This document shows positions 31,057 to 40,412 of a DNA stretch of 64,000 nucleotides, piece by piece. The stretch comes from Oscillospiraceae bacterium (GTDB taxonomy: Bacteria > Bacillota > Clostridia > Oscillospirales > Oscillospiraceae). The DNA lies in assembly GCA_902795045.1 (NCBI GenBank), contig CADBJU010000005.1, positions 1-64,000 on the forward strand, in the 5' to 3' direction. Each line of letters starts with the position of its first letter. Within the stretch, counting starts at the first letter, position 1. The position numbers and the translations under genes are program-made. The notes below the pieces were generated by a model, which did not search any database, had not been told where the DNA came from, and saw nothing but the letters and a program-made list of their open reading frames with translations.

Positions 31057-34000
31057 ATGCTGATGAGAAAGACAATGGACGGCAACGAAGCCGCCGCGTA
31101 CGTATCCTATGCCTTTACGGAGGTCGCCTCCATCTACCCCATCACCCCCTCCAGCCCCATGGCCGACCATGTGGACGACTGGGCCGCCCACGGCAAGAAG
31201 AACCTTTTCGGTCAGCCGGTGCAGCTCGTCGAAATGCAGGCAGAGTCCGGCGCCTGCGGCGCCATGCACGGCGCGCTGGAGACCGGGTCACTGGCAACTA
31301 CCTACACCGCCTCCCAGGGCCTGATGCTGATGATCCCGCCGATGTTCCGCATCGCGGGCTCGATGCTCCCCGGCGTGATGCACGTTGCCGCCCGCACCGT
31401 CGGCACTCACTCCATCTCCATCTTCGGTGATCATTCCGACGCCATGGCCTGCCGTCAGACCGGCTTTGCGATGCTGGCCTCCTCGAGCGTGCAGGAGTGC
31501 ATGGACATCGGCGCGGTGGCCCACCTTGCCGCCATCAAGGGCTCCATCCCCTTCATGCACTTCTTTGACGGCTTCCGCACCAGCCATGAGATCCAGAAGA
31601 TCGAGCTTCTGGACTACGACGATCTGGGCAAGATCCTCGACTGGGATGCGGTGCAGCGTTTCCGCGACCACGCCCTCAACTCCGAGCACCCCACCATCCG
31701 CTCCACCCTGCAAAACCCCGACACCTTCTTCCAGTCCCGCGAGGCCTGCAACACCGCCTACGATCTTCTCCCCGACATCGTACAGGAGAAGATGGACGCG
31801 ATCGGCAAGCTCACGGGCCGGGACTACAGGCTCTTCAACTATTACGGCGCACCCGACGCCGAGCGCGTGATTATCGCCATGGGCTCCGTGTGTGAAACTC
31901 TGCACGAGGTGGTCGATTACCTCACTGAGCGCGGCGAGAAGGTCGGCATGATCCAGGTGCACCTCTACCGCCCCTTCTCGGCAAAGCACCTCGCCGCCGC
32001 GCTGCCCGAGACGGTCAAGACCATCTCCGTCCTCGACCGCACCAAGGAGCCGGGCGCCGCGGGCGAGCCGCTGTTTGAGGATGTGTGCACCGCCCTGCGC
32101 GACACCGCCTTCGCGGGTGTCACGATCCTCGGCGGTCGCTACGGTCTTTCCTCCAAGGACACCATCCCCGCCCACATGAAGGCTGTGTTCGACAACATGG
32201 CGGGAGAGAAGAAGAATCACTTCACCGTCGGCATCAACGACGATGTGACCCATACTTCCCTGCCCGTCGGCGAGAACATCGTCACCTCCGGCAAGTCCAT
32301 CATCTCCTGCAAGTTCTGGGGCCTCGGCTCCGACGGTACGGTGGGTGCCAACAAGAACTCCATCAAGATCATCGGCGACAACACCGACCAGTACGCCCAG
32401 GCGTATTTTGAATACGACTCCAAGAAATCCGGCGGCGTGACCAAGAGCCACCTGCGCTTCGGCCACGAACCCATCCGCTCCACCTACTATGTCACGATGG
32501 CGGACTTTGTGGCCTGCCACAAGCAGAGCTACATGAAGGACTTCGACATCGTGGCAGAGATCAAGAAGGGCGGCACCTTCCTCCTCAACACCGACTGGGA
32601 CATGGCGGGCCTTGAGGAGCACCTGCCGAACCGGGCAAAACGCATCATCGCCCAGAACGGTCTCAACTTCTACACCATCGACGCCACCGACATTGCCCAG
32701 CAGATCGGTCTCGGCAACCGCACGAACACCGTTTTGCAGTCGGCCTTCTTCAAGCTCTCCGGCGTGCTGCCCATCGAGGACGCCGTGCAGTACATGAAGG
32801 ACGCCATCGTCAAGACCTACTCCAAGAAGGGCGAGAAGATCGTCAACATGAACTGCGCCGCCGTCGACGCGGGGCTGACTGCCTTAAAGAAAATCGACGT
32901 GCCTGCAGGCTGGGCCGATCTCAAGGACGAGGCCGAAACGGTGGATCAGACTCTCCCGACCTACATCCGCGACATTCAGATTCCCGTCAACAAGCAGGCG
33001 GGCGACAAGATCCCGGTGTCGAAGTTCATGCCCTACGCCGACGGCGTGAGCCCGGTGGAGACCTCCAAGTACGAGCGCCGCGGCATTGCAACGAACGTTC
33101 CCAAGTGGATTCCCGAAAACTGCATCGGCTGCAACATGTGCTCGCTGGTGTGTCCGCACGCCTGCATCCGTCCCTTCCTCGTTACCGAGGCTGAGAAAGC
33201 CGCCGCGCCCGAGGGCATGGTAACCAAAAAAGCCGTGGGCAAGGGCTTTGAAAACTACACCTACCGCATCCAGGTCGACCCCATCGACTGCCAGGGCTGC
33301 TCCTCCTGCGCCAATGTCTGCCCGGCCAAGGAGAAAGCCCTCGTTATGCAGCCGCTCGAGAGCCAGATGCACGAGCAGCCCAACTGGGATTACCTTGTGT
33401 CTCTCCCGGTCAAGGCAAACCCCATGGACAAGTTCAGCACCCGCGGCAGCCAGTACGAGCGCCCGCTCTACGAGTTCAACGGTTCCTGCGCCGGCTGCGG
33501 CGAGGCGCCCTACATGAAGCTCATGACCCAGCTTTTCGGCGAGCGCATGTATGTGGCGGATGCCACCGGCTGCACCTATGTGGTCGGCTCCTCCACGCCC
33601 ACCTTCCCCTACGCGAAGACCGCGAAGGGCTACGGCCCAGCGCCGTCCAACTCCCTGTTTGAGAATAACGCCGAGTACGGCCTCGGCATGTGCCTGTCGG
33701 TCGACCAGATGCGCCGTCAGGCCAAGACCCACGCGGAAGCGGCCCTCGCCAAAACCGGCGATGAGGCTCTGAAAGCCGCCCTCACCGCATGGATCGAAAA
33801 GGGTGACGAGCCGAATGATACCCGCGCGGTGTCCGACGCACTCAAGGAGGCGCTGGCCGCGACGAATTGCGAGTGCGAGGATGTGGCGTGGCTCCGCAAC
33901 CGCACGGACGCGCTGGTCAAGAAGAGCATGTGGATGTACGGCGGCGACGGCTGGGCCTACGACATCGGCTACGGCGGTCTCGACCACGTGCTGGCCTCCG

Positions 34001-34569
34001 GCATCGACGTGAACATTCTGGTCGTGGACACCGAGGTCTACTCCAACACCGGCGGCCAGGCGTCAAAGGCCACCTCCATCGGGGCTGTGGCGCAGTTTGC
34101 AAACGCCGGCAAGGCAACCGCGAAGAAGGATCTGGGCCGCATGGCGATGGTCTATGACAACGTGTATGTCGCCAAGGTCGCCATGGGCGCCAATCCCGCC
34201 CAGCTCATCACGGCCCTCAAGGAAGCCGAAGCCCACAAGGGCCCGTCCCTCATCATCGCCTACGCCCCCTGCATCAACCACGGTCTTGTAAACGGCATGG
34301 GCAAGGCCATGGCGGAGGAGAAGCTTGCGGTGGAGTGCGGGTACTGGCCGCTCTTCCGCTACATCCCCGAGAATCTGGACAAGGGGCTCAACCCCTTCAT
34401 TCTCGACAGCAAGGAGCCCAACGGCAAGCTCCGCGAGTTCATGATGGGCGAGGTCCGCTTCGCCTCCCTGACCCGCACCTTCCCCGAGCGCGCCGAGGTC
34501 CTCTTCAAGGAGGCCGAGGAATTCACCGCCCGGCGCTATGCCCAGTACAAGGCCATGGCCGGAAAGTAA
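31057..34569 (+). CDS. nifJ: Pyruvate:ferredoxin (flavodoxin) oxidoreductase
   Basis: 1170 residues, the one-chain PFOR. Domain I begins MDGNEAAAYVSYAFTEVASIYPITPSSPMADHV. The ferredoxin-like domain holds CIGCNMCSLVCPHAC and CQGCSSCANVCP. The TPP domain has GDGWAYDIGYGGLDHV and DTEVYSNTGGQASKAT. It oxidises pyruvate (some also 2-oxobutyrate) to acyl-CoA with CO2 and reduced ferredoxin. The start ATG at 31057 follows GGAGG, and the gene lies four bases after ridA. Terminator at 34590-34629. Confidence 0.97.
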   Translation: MLMRKTMDGNEAAAYVSYAFTEVASIYPITPSSPMADHVDDWAAHGKKNLFGQPVQLVEMQAESGACGAMHGALETGSLATTYTASQGLMLMIPPMFRIAGSMLPGVMHVAARTVGTHSISIFGDHSDAMACRQTGFAMLASSSVQECMDIGAVAHLAAIKGSIPFMHFFDGFRTSHEIQKIELLDYDDLGKILDWDAVQRFRDHALNSEHPTIRSTLQNPDTFFQSREACNTAYDLLPDIVQEKMDAIGKLTGRDYRLFNYYGAPDAERVIIAMGSVCETLHEVVDYLTERGEKVGMIQVHLYRPFSAKHLAAALPETVKTISVLDRTKEPGAAGEPLFEDVCTALRDTAFAGVTILGGRYGLSSKDTIPAHMKAVFDNMAGEKKNHFTVGINDDVTHTSLPVGENIVTSGKSIISCKFWGLGSDGTVGANKNSIKIIGDNTDQYAQAYFEYDSKKSGGVTKSHLRFGHEPIRSTYYVTMADFVACHKQSYMKDFDIVAEIKKGGTFLLNTDWDMAGLEEHLPNRAKRIIAQNGLNFYTIDATDIAQQIGLGNRTNTVLQSAFFKLSGVLPIEDAVQYMKDAIVKTYSKKGEKIVNMNCAAVDAGLTALKKIDVPAGWADLKDEAETVDQTLPTYIRDIQIPVNKQAGDKIPVSKFMPYADGVSPVETSKYERRGIATNVPKWIPENCIGCNMCSLVCPHACIRPFLVTEAEKAAAPEGMVTKKAVGKGFENYTYRIQVDPIDCQGCSSCANVCPAKEKALVMQPLESQMHEQPNWDYLVSLPVKANPMDKFSTRGSQYERPLYEFNGSCAGCGEAPYMKLMTQLFGERMYVADATGCTYVVGSSTPTFPYAKTAKGYGPAPSNSLFENNAEYGLGMCLSVDQMRRQAKTHAEAALAKTGDEALKAALTAWIEKGDEPNDTRAVSDALKEALAATNCECEDVAWLRNRTDALVKKSMWMYGGDGWAYDIGYGGLDHVLASGIDVNILVVDTEVYSNTGGQASKATSIGAVAQFANAGKATAKKDLGRMAMVYDNVYVAKVAMGANPAQLITALKEAEAHKGPSLIIAYAPCINHGLVNGMGKAMAEEKLAVECGYWPLFRYIPENLDKGLNPFILDSKEPNGKLREFMMGEVRFASLTRTFPERAEVLFKEAEEFTARRYAQYKAMAGK

Positions 34570-34589
34570 AAAGACATATAACATTACAA

Positions 34590-34629
34590 CAGGCGCTGCC
34601 TCTCTGCGGGCAGCGCCTGTTCCTTTTAT
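34590..34629 (+). terminator. Terminator between converging nifJ and the corrinoid cluster
   Basis: A perfect 11-bp stem (34590-34600 with 34609-34619), then TTCCTTTTAT. The position between converging genes allows use by both, though the T tract favours the plus strand. Confidence 0.8.
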
Positions 34630-35732
34630 TCGATTTCGTTCACGTTGATCAGCATGTTGTGAGCTTTCGCATATTCCAGCAGACGGCGGTTTTCAAGGTT
34701 TACACTGCCGAAGGATGTGGTGCAGACAACGTGTTCACAGGTTTTGAGAATTTCCAGCGCTTCATTCACCTTATCCGCGCTCACCGGCTCGTTTGCCCGG
34801 TCGATGATGACAATAGCGGCAAGGGCTCTCGCCGTGGGCAGGTCCAGGTCGTTTTCCGGCAGGACGCCCACGGCAAAGGGGATGCCCAGGCGGCACAGCC
34901 TGCGGTAAAGCGGGATTCCGCTGCCGCCCCCGCCGATGACAAACACACGCGGCGCACCCTCCGTGCGCGGTGCCTCCGCCGTCCCGGCGAGGCTGTCATA
35001 GCTGCCGTTTTCGATGTCGTAGAGCTGTTCGATATAGCCGCCGGAAAAGATCTCCTCGGGGCTTCCCATGCGGTCGACGCGCCCGCCGCGGATACAGAGA
35101 AGCATGTCGGCAAAGCGCTGGGCAAGCTCCAGCTCGTGCATGCTCATAATGACCGCGAGTTCGCCGCCCTTGACCAGTACCCGAATAAGCTGCAAAAAAT
35201 CCAGCTTGTGGTGAATGTCAAGAAAAGAGGTTGGTTCGTCCAGAATGAGAAGGCGCGGCTGCTGGCACAGGGCGCGGGCCAATAATAACCGCTGGCGCTG
35301 CCCGTCGCTGAGACGGGAAAAGTCCGCGTCCGCAAGCTGTGCCACGCCCACCTTCTCCATAGTTTCACGCACAATGCGCCTGTCTTCCTCCGTGAGGATG
35401 CCGAGCCTGCCGGTGTAGGGATAGCGCCCGACGGAGACCACCTCGGCGGCGGTCATCAGCTCAGGTTCCGGACGCGCGGTCAGGACGGCGGAGGAAATGC
35501 GGGCAAGCTCCCATTCATGATACGCCTGCAGCTGCCTGCCGTCAAGGTACAAAGCGCCGCCCGTCGGTGGGAGTGTACCCATCAGGGTCTTGAGAAGCGT
35601 GGATTTGCCCGCGCCGTTGGGGCCGATGAGGCACAGGACCTGCCCCGGTTTTGCCGCGAGGGCGATATCCCGCACCACGGTTTTTTCTCCATAGCCCACG
35701 GAGAGTTTATCGGTGTACAAAAGCTCACTCAT
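34626..35732 (-). CDS. ABC transporter ATPase (FecE/BtuD-type) with fused C-terminal domain
   Basis: 368 residues. The ATPase (1-250) has GPNGAGKST, the signature LSDGQRQRL, LLILDEPTSFLD and the switch HELELA. Residues about 262-368 form an extra domain: PRVFVIGGGGSGIPLYRRLCRLGIPFAVG reads as a Rossmann-type nucleotide loop, then ADKVNEALEILKTCEHVVCTTSFG. Ordinary FecE/BtuD proteins stop near 260. The importer is encoded with a FecCD permease and a binding protein at the tail of a B12-riboswitch-led cluster, so a corrinoid, cobalt-porphyrin or heme-like cargo is likely. ATGA overlap with the permease. Confidence 0.9.
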   Translation of the reverse strand: MSELLYTDKLSVGYGEKTVVRDIALAAKPGQVLCLIGPNGAGKSTLLKTLMGTLPPTGGALYLDGRQLQAYHEWELARISSAVLTARPEPELMTAAEVVSVGRYPYTGRLGILTEEDRRIVRETMEKVGVAQLADADFSRLSDGQRQRLLLARALCQQPRLLILDEPTSFLDIHHKLDFLQLIRVLVKGGELAVIMSMHELELAQRFADMLLCIRGGRVDRMGSPEEIFSGGYIEQLYDIENGSYDSLAGTAEAPRTEGAPRVFVIGGGGSGIPLYRRLCRLGIPFAVGVLPENDLDLPTARALAAIVIIDRANEPVSADKVNEALEILKTCEHVVCTTSFGSVNLENRRLLEYAKAHNMLINVNEIE

Positions 35733-36751
35733 AGCCGTGCCTCCCTGTCCCGGTGCAGCAGCATCCAGATCACCACGGGTGCGCCGAACACCGCCGTAAC
35801 CGACCCGATGGCAAGCTCCGTGGGGGCAAAGAGGGTGCGGGCAAGCAGATCGCACCCGAGGCAGAAGCCCGCGCCGCCGAGAAAGCAGGCAGGCAGCATG
35901 ACGGCCGGCTTTGCCGTTTTGAACAGCAGCTTCATAAGCTGCGGCACCGCGATGCCCACAAAGGAGATGGGCCCGGCGAAGGCCGTGACGCAGGCGGACA
36001 GCAGGCTCGACAACCCGATGAGCGCAAGGCGGAAGCGCCGGAGGTTCACTCCCATGCTCTTCGCGTAGCCCTCGCCGAGCTGCCATGCGGTCATGGGCTT
36101 TATGAGCAGCACACAGCAGCCGAGCGACAGGAGAACGGCAAGCGACGCCGCCCCCAGCGCGTCCCAGCTCACGCCCGCAAAGCTCCCCATGGACCAGTAG
36201 TGGAGATTGACGATGTTGGAGTCGTCGGCAAAGGTGACGGCAAAGTCCGTGACGGCCGAGCAGATATAGCCGATCATGACGCCGCAGACGATGAGCCGCG
36301 CCATGCCGCGCGTCCTGCCCGCCGCCAGCAGCACAAAGCCCATGACAAGCAAAGCCCCCAGAAAGGCCGCGCCGATCATGCCCCAGGAGTTCATCACCGC
36401 GCCGCGCCCGAGGCAGGCGATCATGGCGAGGGCCACCGTAAGCTTTGCACCCGAGGAGATGCCCAGCACAAAGGGCCCGGCAATGGGGTTTGCGAAGAAG
36501 GTCTGCAGCAAAAAGCCCGACACCGCGAGCGCCCCGCCGAGGACTGCCGCCGCGAGAAGTCGCGGCAGGCGGATGTTCCGGACGATGCGCGCGGCACTGC
36601 TGTCCCGCTCCCCGGAAAAAAGAGCGTGCCAAAGCTCCCCCGCCCCGATGCCGGTGCTGCCGGTGACGAGGTTCAAGGCCCCGAGCAGCAGCACCAGCAC
36701 CGCGAGCAGCAGGAAGCACAGCCGTATGCGCTTTTGTCGTTTGTCGCTCAT
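35729..36751 (-). CDS. FecCD-family ABC transporter permease
   Basis: 340 residues with about ten hydrophobic segments. Family features: LRLPRLLAAAVLGGALAVSGFLLQ near the N-terminus and FAGPISFVGIAVPQLMKL, the coupling region. FecCD/BtuC permeases import siderophores, heme and cobalamin. It lies one base after the binding-protein stop and overlaps the ATPase gene. Only one permease gene is present, so a homodimer is expected. Confidence 0.93.
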   Translation of the reverse strand: MSDKRQKRIRLCFLLLAVLVLLLGALNLVTGSTGIGAGELWHALFSGERDSSAARIVRNIRLPRLLAAAVLGGALAVSGFLLQTFFANPIAGPFVLGISSGAKLTVALAMIACLGRGAVMNSWGMIGAAFLGALLVMGFVLLAAGRTRGMARLIVCGVMIGYICSAVTDFAVTFADDSNIVNLHYWSMGSFAGVSWDALGAASLAVLLSLGCCVLLIKPMTAWQLGEGYAKSMGVNLRRFRLALIGLSSLLSACVTAFAGPISFVGIAVPQLMKLLFKTAKPAVMLPACFLGGAGFCLGCDLLARTLFAPTELAIGSVTAVFGAPVVIWMLLHRDREARL

Positions 36752-36752
36752 G

Positions 36753-37847
36753 TTATCGTATCCTGTGAAGATAGCGCAGGTCCTCCTCCGCGTCCCCGCT
36801 CACGGCAGCGCGAAGCTCCCTGATCATGTCGGCGGCCGCGGAGGAACGCTGAAACATGCTCATCTCCGTACACCAGACATTGCCCTCTTTTACGGCCTTG
36901 AAGTCCCCCAGAAGCGGGTGCTGGGAAAGAAAGCTCCGCATGTCCGTCACATCGCCCGCAACGGTGGAGTTGTATATGAGTACATCCGCGTCCCTCGCCT
37001 GGGCATAGAAGGATTCCATCTGGATGGTCTCGGTGGAAAGGGCGTTGTCGGATGGGGGGAGCTCGGTGATAGCGTTCTCGGCCCCGGCAAGCTCGATCAT
37101 GCGGGTGATGTAGTCCGCCTGCCGCCGCACGACCACGCCGCCGTTTGCGGTGATATGGAAGAAGGCGACGCTTTTATGGAGGGGCTCCAGCGCCTCGACC
37201 GTCTGATACGTCTCAAGCTGGCGGTCAAAGAAGGTCTCCGCCTCGGGAAGCTTCCCGCACAGAAGCGCGTAGAGCTTGATCCACTCCACGCGCCCCAGGG
37301 GGTGGGGTTCGTAGCTGGAGTACTCGATCAGCACCGGAAAGCCCAGCGCTTCCAGCTTCTCTTTTGTCGACGGGTTGTGGAGGATCATGGTGTTCTCCAC
37401 CACAAGGTCACAGCCCTCGGTCAGCAGCGCCTCGTAATCCGGGGCACTGTATTTGCCGATATAGGCAATCTCTTCTTCCTCCACCGCCTCCCGCAGTTCG
37501 GGAATGCGCCAGGAGGGGGCGTCGGTGGAGGTATAGCGCACCGCATCCAGGGCGTCCATCTGCAAAAACAGATCGGGCACGGAAGAGCTTGCAAGATAGA
37601 TGTTTTGCGCCGGGACGGAAATGCGCGGCAGCTTTTCAAGTCCTTCCGGAATGTCAGCTCCATCGGGTTGGAGCAGAAAAGACTGATCACCTGCTCGAAG
37701 CAAGGCCGCTCCGCCCACGTAATAGTCGACGGAGAAATGCTCGGCGTATTGAAGCTCCATGCTTCCGACAGGTTCCTCTGCCGATGCGCCGCCGCAGGCA
37801 AACACGAAGACCAGCAGAGCGGCGAGCGTGCACAGCAGCCGCCTCAC
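36753..37847 (-). CDS. ABC transporter substrate-binding protein (FecB/BtuF-type)
   Basis: 364 residues from a GTG overlapping the previous stop (GTGA). Signal sequence MRRLLCTLAALLVFVFACG; VFAC could be a lipobox (C18). Class III binding fold with ALGFPVLIEYSSYEPHPLGRVEWIKLYALLCG and VAFFHITANGGVVVRR. Residues SMELQYAEHFSVDYY at the mature start are typical for iron/corrinoid binding proteins. It delivers cargo to the FecCD permease. Confidence 0.88.
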   Translation of the reverse strand: MRRLLCTLAALLVFVFACGGASAEEPVGSMELQYAEHFSVDYYVGGAALLRAGDQSFLLQPDGADIPEGLEKLPRISVPAQNIYLASSSVPDLFLQMDALDAVRYTSTDAPSWRIPELREAVEEEEIAYIGKYSAPDYEALLTEGCDLVVENTMILHNPSTKEKLEALGFPVLIEYSSYEPHPLGRVEWIKLYALLCGKLPEAETFFDRQLETYQTVEALEPLHKSVAFFHITANGGVVVRRQADYITRMIELAGAENAITELPPSDNALSTETIQMESFYAQARDADVLIYNSTVAGDVTDMRSFLSQHPLLGDFKAVKEGNVWCTEMSMFQRSSAAADMIRELRAAVSGDAEEDLRYLHRIR

Positions 37848-38698
37848 GGTGCCGCCTCCAGACTGCTCGAATCAAACAGGAGCGTATAGCTGACCTCATG
37901 CGGCTCGCTCATGGCAACGGTGTCGGCAATGACGGGCATGGGCCGGTCAAAGTACAGGACCGGGATCACAAAGGCGGAATTGTCCGCATTGGGGACCGGC
38001 AGATACTTCTCTCCTTCCACCTTCATGTAGTCATAGTTTTTGCTGCTCCAACTGATGACAGCGGTACACTGTCCATTCTCCACCGTGAGCAGAGTGGGGC
38101 TTTGCACTCTGGCTTTGCCGCTGCCGCCCGCGAGAGTGACGGCGACCATGCAGCGCCCGTCAGCAAGACCGAGGCTTTCGGCGGTGGTGAAGAAGCCGTC
38201 CCGGAAGGCCGTCATAGGCAGGGAGTCGGCCCGGAAGAGCAGGCTGCGGTCATACCACAGTTCCTTGTTTTTGCTGAAGGCGGCACAGGGGACAGCGGCG
38301 TCCAGCGCCTCCACGGGGATGGTAAAGGTCATAGCCCCGTTTTCGTCCTCCACGGGCTCGATCCAGGCGTCTTTGGAAGCAGCTTCTTCGGCAGAGCCGG
38401 GATAAACATGCAGAAAGCTCTTGCTGCCCATGGTGAGGGTAACTTCCATTTTTCCTTCCGCCACCTTCAAAAGGGCGCTTTCGATGCGGAACATGGAGGA
38501 GCTGCTTTTGAAGGCGACCGGGTACTCGCCGTCCACGAGATCAGCGGCGTAAACCGGCGTCATGCCGGGCTCTGTCACGTCCTCCACTGCTGTCATCTGG
38601 GAGGCGTCGGCCACGCCCCCCTCCGCATATGCGGAGAGGGTAAGGCCCGACAAGGTCAGCAGGCAAAGGAGGAAGGAAAGCAGGCGTTTCATTCTCAC
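37844..38698 (-). CDS. Secreted protein with tandem NEAT-like beta domains
   Basis: 284 residues with a signal peptide (MRMKRLLSFLLCLLTLSGLTL, cleavage near AYA). Two beta-rich repeats follow: 50-170 (SMFRIESALLKVAEGKMEVTLTMGS, WYDRSLLF) and 190-284 (VAVTLAGGSGKARV, NYDYMKVEGEKYLPV, YTLLFDSS). The pattern resembles iron-transport-associated NEAT domains, which bind heme or related tetrapyrroles with tyrosines. The gene lies between an exported CbiK and an importer, overlapping both, so an extracellular tetrapyrrole or metal carrier role is inferred. Confidence 0.65.
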   Translation of the reverse strand: MRMKRLLSFLLCLLTLSGLTLSAYAEGGVADASQMTAVEDVTEPGMTPVYAADLVDGEYPVAFKSSSSMFRIESALLKVAEGKMEVTLTMGSKSFLHVYPGSAEEAASKDAWIEPVEDENGAMTFTIPVEALDAAVPCAAFSKNKELWYDRSLLFRADSLPMTAFRDGFFTTAESLGLADGRCMVAVTLAGGSGKARVQSPTLLTVENGQCTAVISWSSKNYDYMKVEGEKYLPVPNADNSAFVIPVLYFDRPMPVIADTVAMSEPHEVSYTLLFDSSSLEAAP

Positions 38699-39648
38699 TT
38701 CACCTCAAGTCCGGCAGAGGCCATGGCCTCGCGGGTGTGCTCGACGAAGAGGCTGCACACCTCGGGCAGCTGGCCCAGGCCCTCGATCACGCACTCGACC
38801 TCGTAGCCCGCGGCCTCAAAGATGCTCTTCCAGCTGTCGTCATCGTCGCCCGCCATGTCGTTGTTGGCGTGGTCGCCCGCCACGATCATCAGGGGGCGCA
38901 GCACGACGCGCTCATACTTGCCTGCCTTAACCATTTTCAGCACATCCTCGACAGTGGGCTCGGCCTCGACGGTGCCGATGTAGTAGTGCTCGCAGCCCGC
39001 CTCGGACAGGATAGTCTGCATCTTGGCGTAGACGCCGTTGGACTCGGCCTCGGTGCCGTGGCCCATGAAGCAGACGGCCGTCTTGCCGTCATCAAACTTC
39101 GCGGTGGCGTTCACCACAGCCTCGGCCACCGTGTCAAAGTCGGCGTCGGTGTTGAGCAGAGGCTCGGCCAGGACGATCTTGTCGAATGCGTCGGCGTACT
39201 CGGCAAGCTCGTTCTTGAGGTCGGTGTACTCAAAGCCGTGCATCAGGTGGGTCGGCTGCACGACCAGGGTCTTGACGCCGTTGTTGGCGGCGCGGTCCAG
39301 AGCCTCGCCCACGTTGTCGATTTTAATGCCGTCACGGGAGAGGACGTGGTCGATGATGATCTGGCTGGTAAAGGCGCGGCGCACACTCCAGTCGGGGAAG
39401 GCCTTTTCGAGGGCTTCCTCGATCGCGCCGATGGTGAGGCGGCGGCTGTCGTTGTAGCTGGTGCCGAAGGACACGACCAGCAGCTCCTTCTCTCCGATGT
39501 TGTCGGCGTTGCGGGGATCGTCCAGCGTCGCGTCGCCGGTGTTGTAATTTTCGTCATCTTCACCCTCCGCCATGGCAGGGGCGGCAGCGGCGCAGAGCAG
39601 CATGACCAGCATGCAGGCCGTCAGGATCAGGGACATCAGTTTCTTCAT
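38695..39648 (-). CDS. cbiK: Exported sirohydrochlorin cobaltochelatase (CbiK-type)
   Basis: 317 residues. The CbiK core begins near residue 53 (KELLVVSFGTSYNDSRRLTIGAIEEAL) and has the metal-binding histidines in VQPTHLMHGFEY, FMGHGTEAESN and GDHANND. A clear signal peptide precedes it (MKKLMSLILTACMLVMLLC, cleavage near AMA-EG), as in the periplasmic CbiKP of Desulfovibrio. Being exported, it may load metal onto external tetrapyrroles or hold heme instead of serving the cytoplasmic pathway. It starts 11 bases after cbiJ with AAGGAG. Confidence 0.9.
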   Translation of the reverse strand: MKKLMSLILTACMLVMLLCAAAAPAMAEGEDDENYNTGDATLDDPRNADNIGEKELLVVSFGTSYNDSRRLTIGAIEEALEKAFPDWSVRRAFTSQIIIDHVLSRDGIKIDNVGEALDRAANNGVKTLVVQPTHLMHGFEYTDLKNELAEYADAFDKIVLAEPLLNTDADFDTVAEAVVNATAKFDDGKTAVCFMGHGTEAESNGVYAKMQTILSEAGCEHYYIGTVEAEPTVEDVLKMVKAGKYERVVLRPLMIVAGDHANNDMAGDDDDSWKSIFEAAGYEVECVIEGLGQLPEVCSLFVEHTREAMASAGLEVK

Positions 39649-39659
39649 TTCGTTTCTCC

Positions 39660-40412
39660 TTATAATTCTTTATTTGCAACACGTATACGCGTTTTGCACA
39701 GATTCAATACCTCGTCAAAGCCGAGGCCGCTTTCCGCCGGGCGGCGAAGGACCAGAAGCTGCACGCCGGTCTCTTTTGCCGCCTGTACCTTCTCGGGAAA
39801 GCCGCCGGGGCCGCCGCCGTCCTTGCTGACGATATAGCGGACAGCGTACTGCCGGATGAGCGCAATGTTCAGCTCTGTAGAGAAGGGCCCCTGCATGGCG
39901 ATGATGTTGCGGTGGGGAATGCCGAGAGCCTCGCAGGCGTTCAGTGCCTCATGGCTCGGCAGCACGCGGGGGATCAGCCGCTCGGGGTCAAGATCCGCGC
40001 AGGCCGACAGCTCTTTGGCCCCGGTGGTGAGCAATACGCGCCCTTCACGATCTTTGAGCCATGCCGCCGCTTCCGGGGCGCTGTTGAAGACAAGTGCGTC
40101 TCCCGCCTTACAGGCAGGGCGCAGAAGGCGGATATATTCCACCTCTGCCGCCTCACAGGCGGTCTTCACGGATTCGCTCACATGCCGGGCGTAGGGGTGG
40201 GTGGCATCCACGCAGAGCGCTGCGTCACACAATAGTGCCTGCTTCTCTGCGGCACTCAGAGGGCCGGTGCGGATCGCAACACCCGGGACACTCTCCTGCT
40301 CCTCCTCGCCGTATTCCGTGGCGACGCAGACGGTGACCGCAGCGCCCGCCTCCGCAAGCAGTTTTGAAAGCTCCCGCCCCTCGGTAGTGCCGCCGAAGAT
40401 CACGATCTTCAT
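39660..40412 (-). CDS. cbiJ: Cobalt-precorrin-6A reductase CbiJ/CobK
   Basis: 250 residues. The start KIVIFGGTTEGRELSKLL is the CobK NAD(P)-binding signature; VDATHPYARHVSESV and VSKDGGGPGGFPEKVQAA are conserved. It reduces cobalt-precorrin-6A to 6B. It overlaps the cbiH stop by ATGA. Confidence 0.95.
   Translation of the reverse strand: MKIVIFGGTTEGRELSKLLAEAGAAVTVCVATEYGEEEQESVPGVAIRTGPLSAAEKQALLCDAALCVDATHPYARHVSESVKTACEAAEVEYIRLLRPACKAGDALVFNSAPEAAAWLKDREGRVLLTTGAKELSACADLDPERLIPRVLPSHEALNACEALGIPHRNIIAMQGPFSTELNIALIRQYAVRYIVSKDGGGPGGFPEKVQAAKETGVQLLVLRRPAESGLGFDEVLNLCKTRIRVANKEL

Noticed and set aside
34626..36719. One 697-codon ORF spanning ATPase and permease regions
   Set aside because: The upstream half is an out-of-frame reading of the permease gene; the ATPase starts at 35732 with an ATGA overlap.
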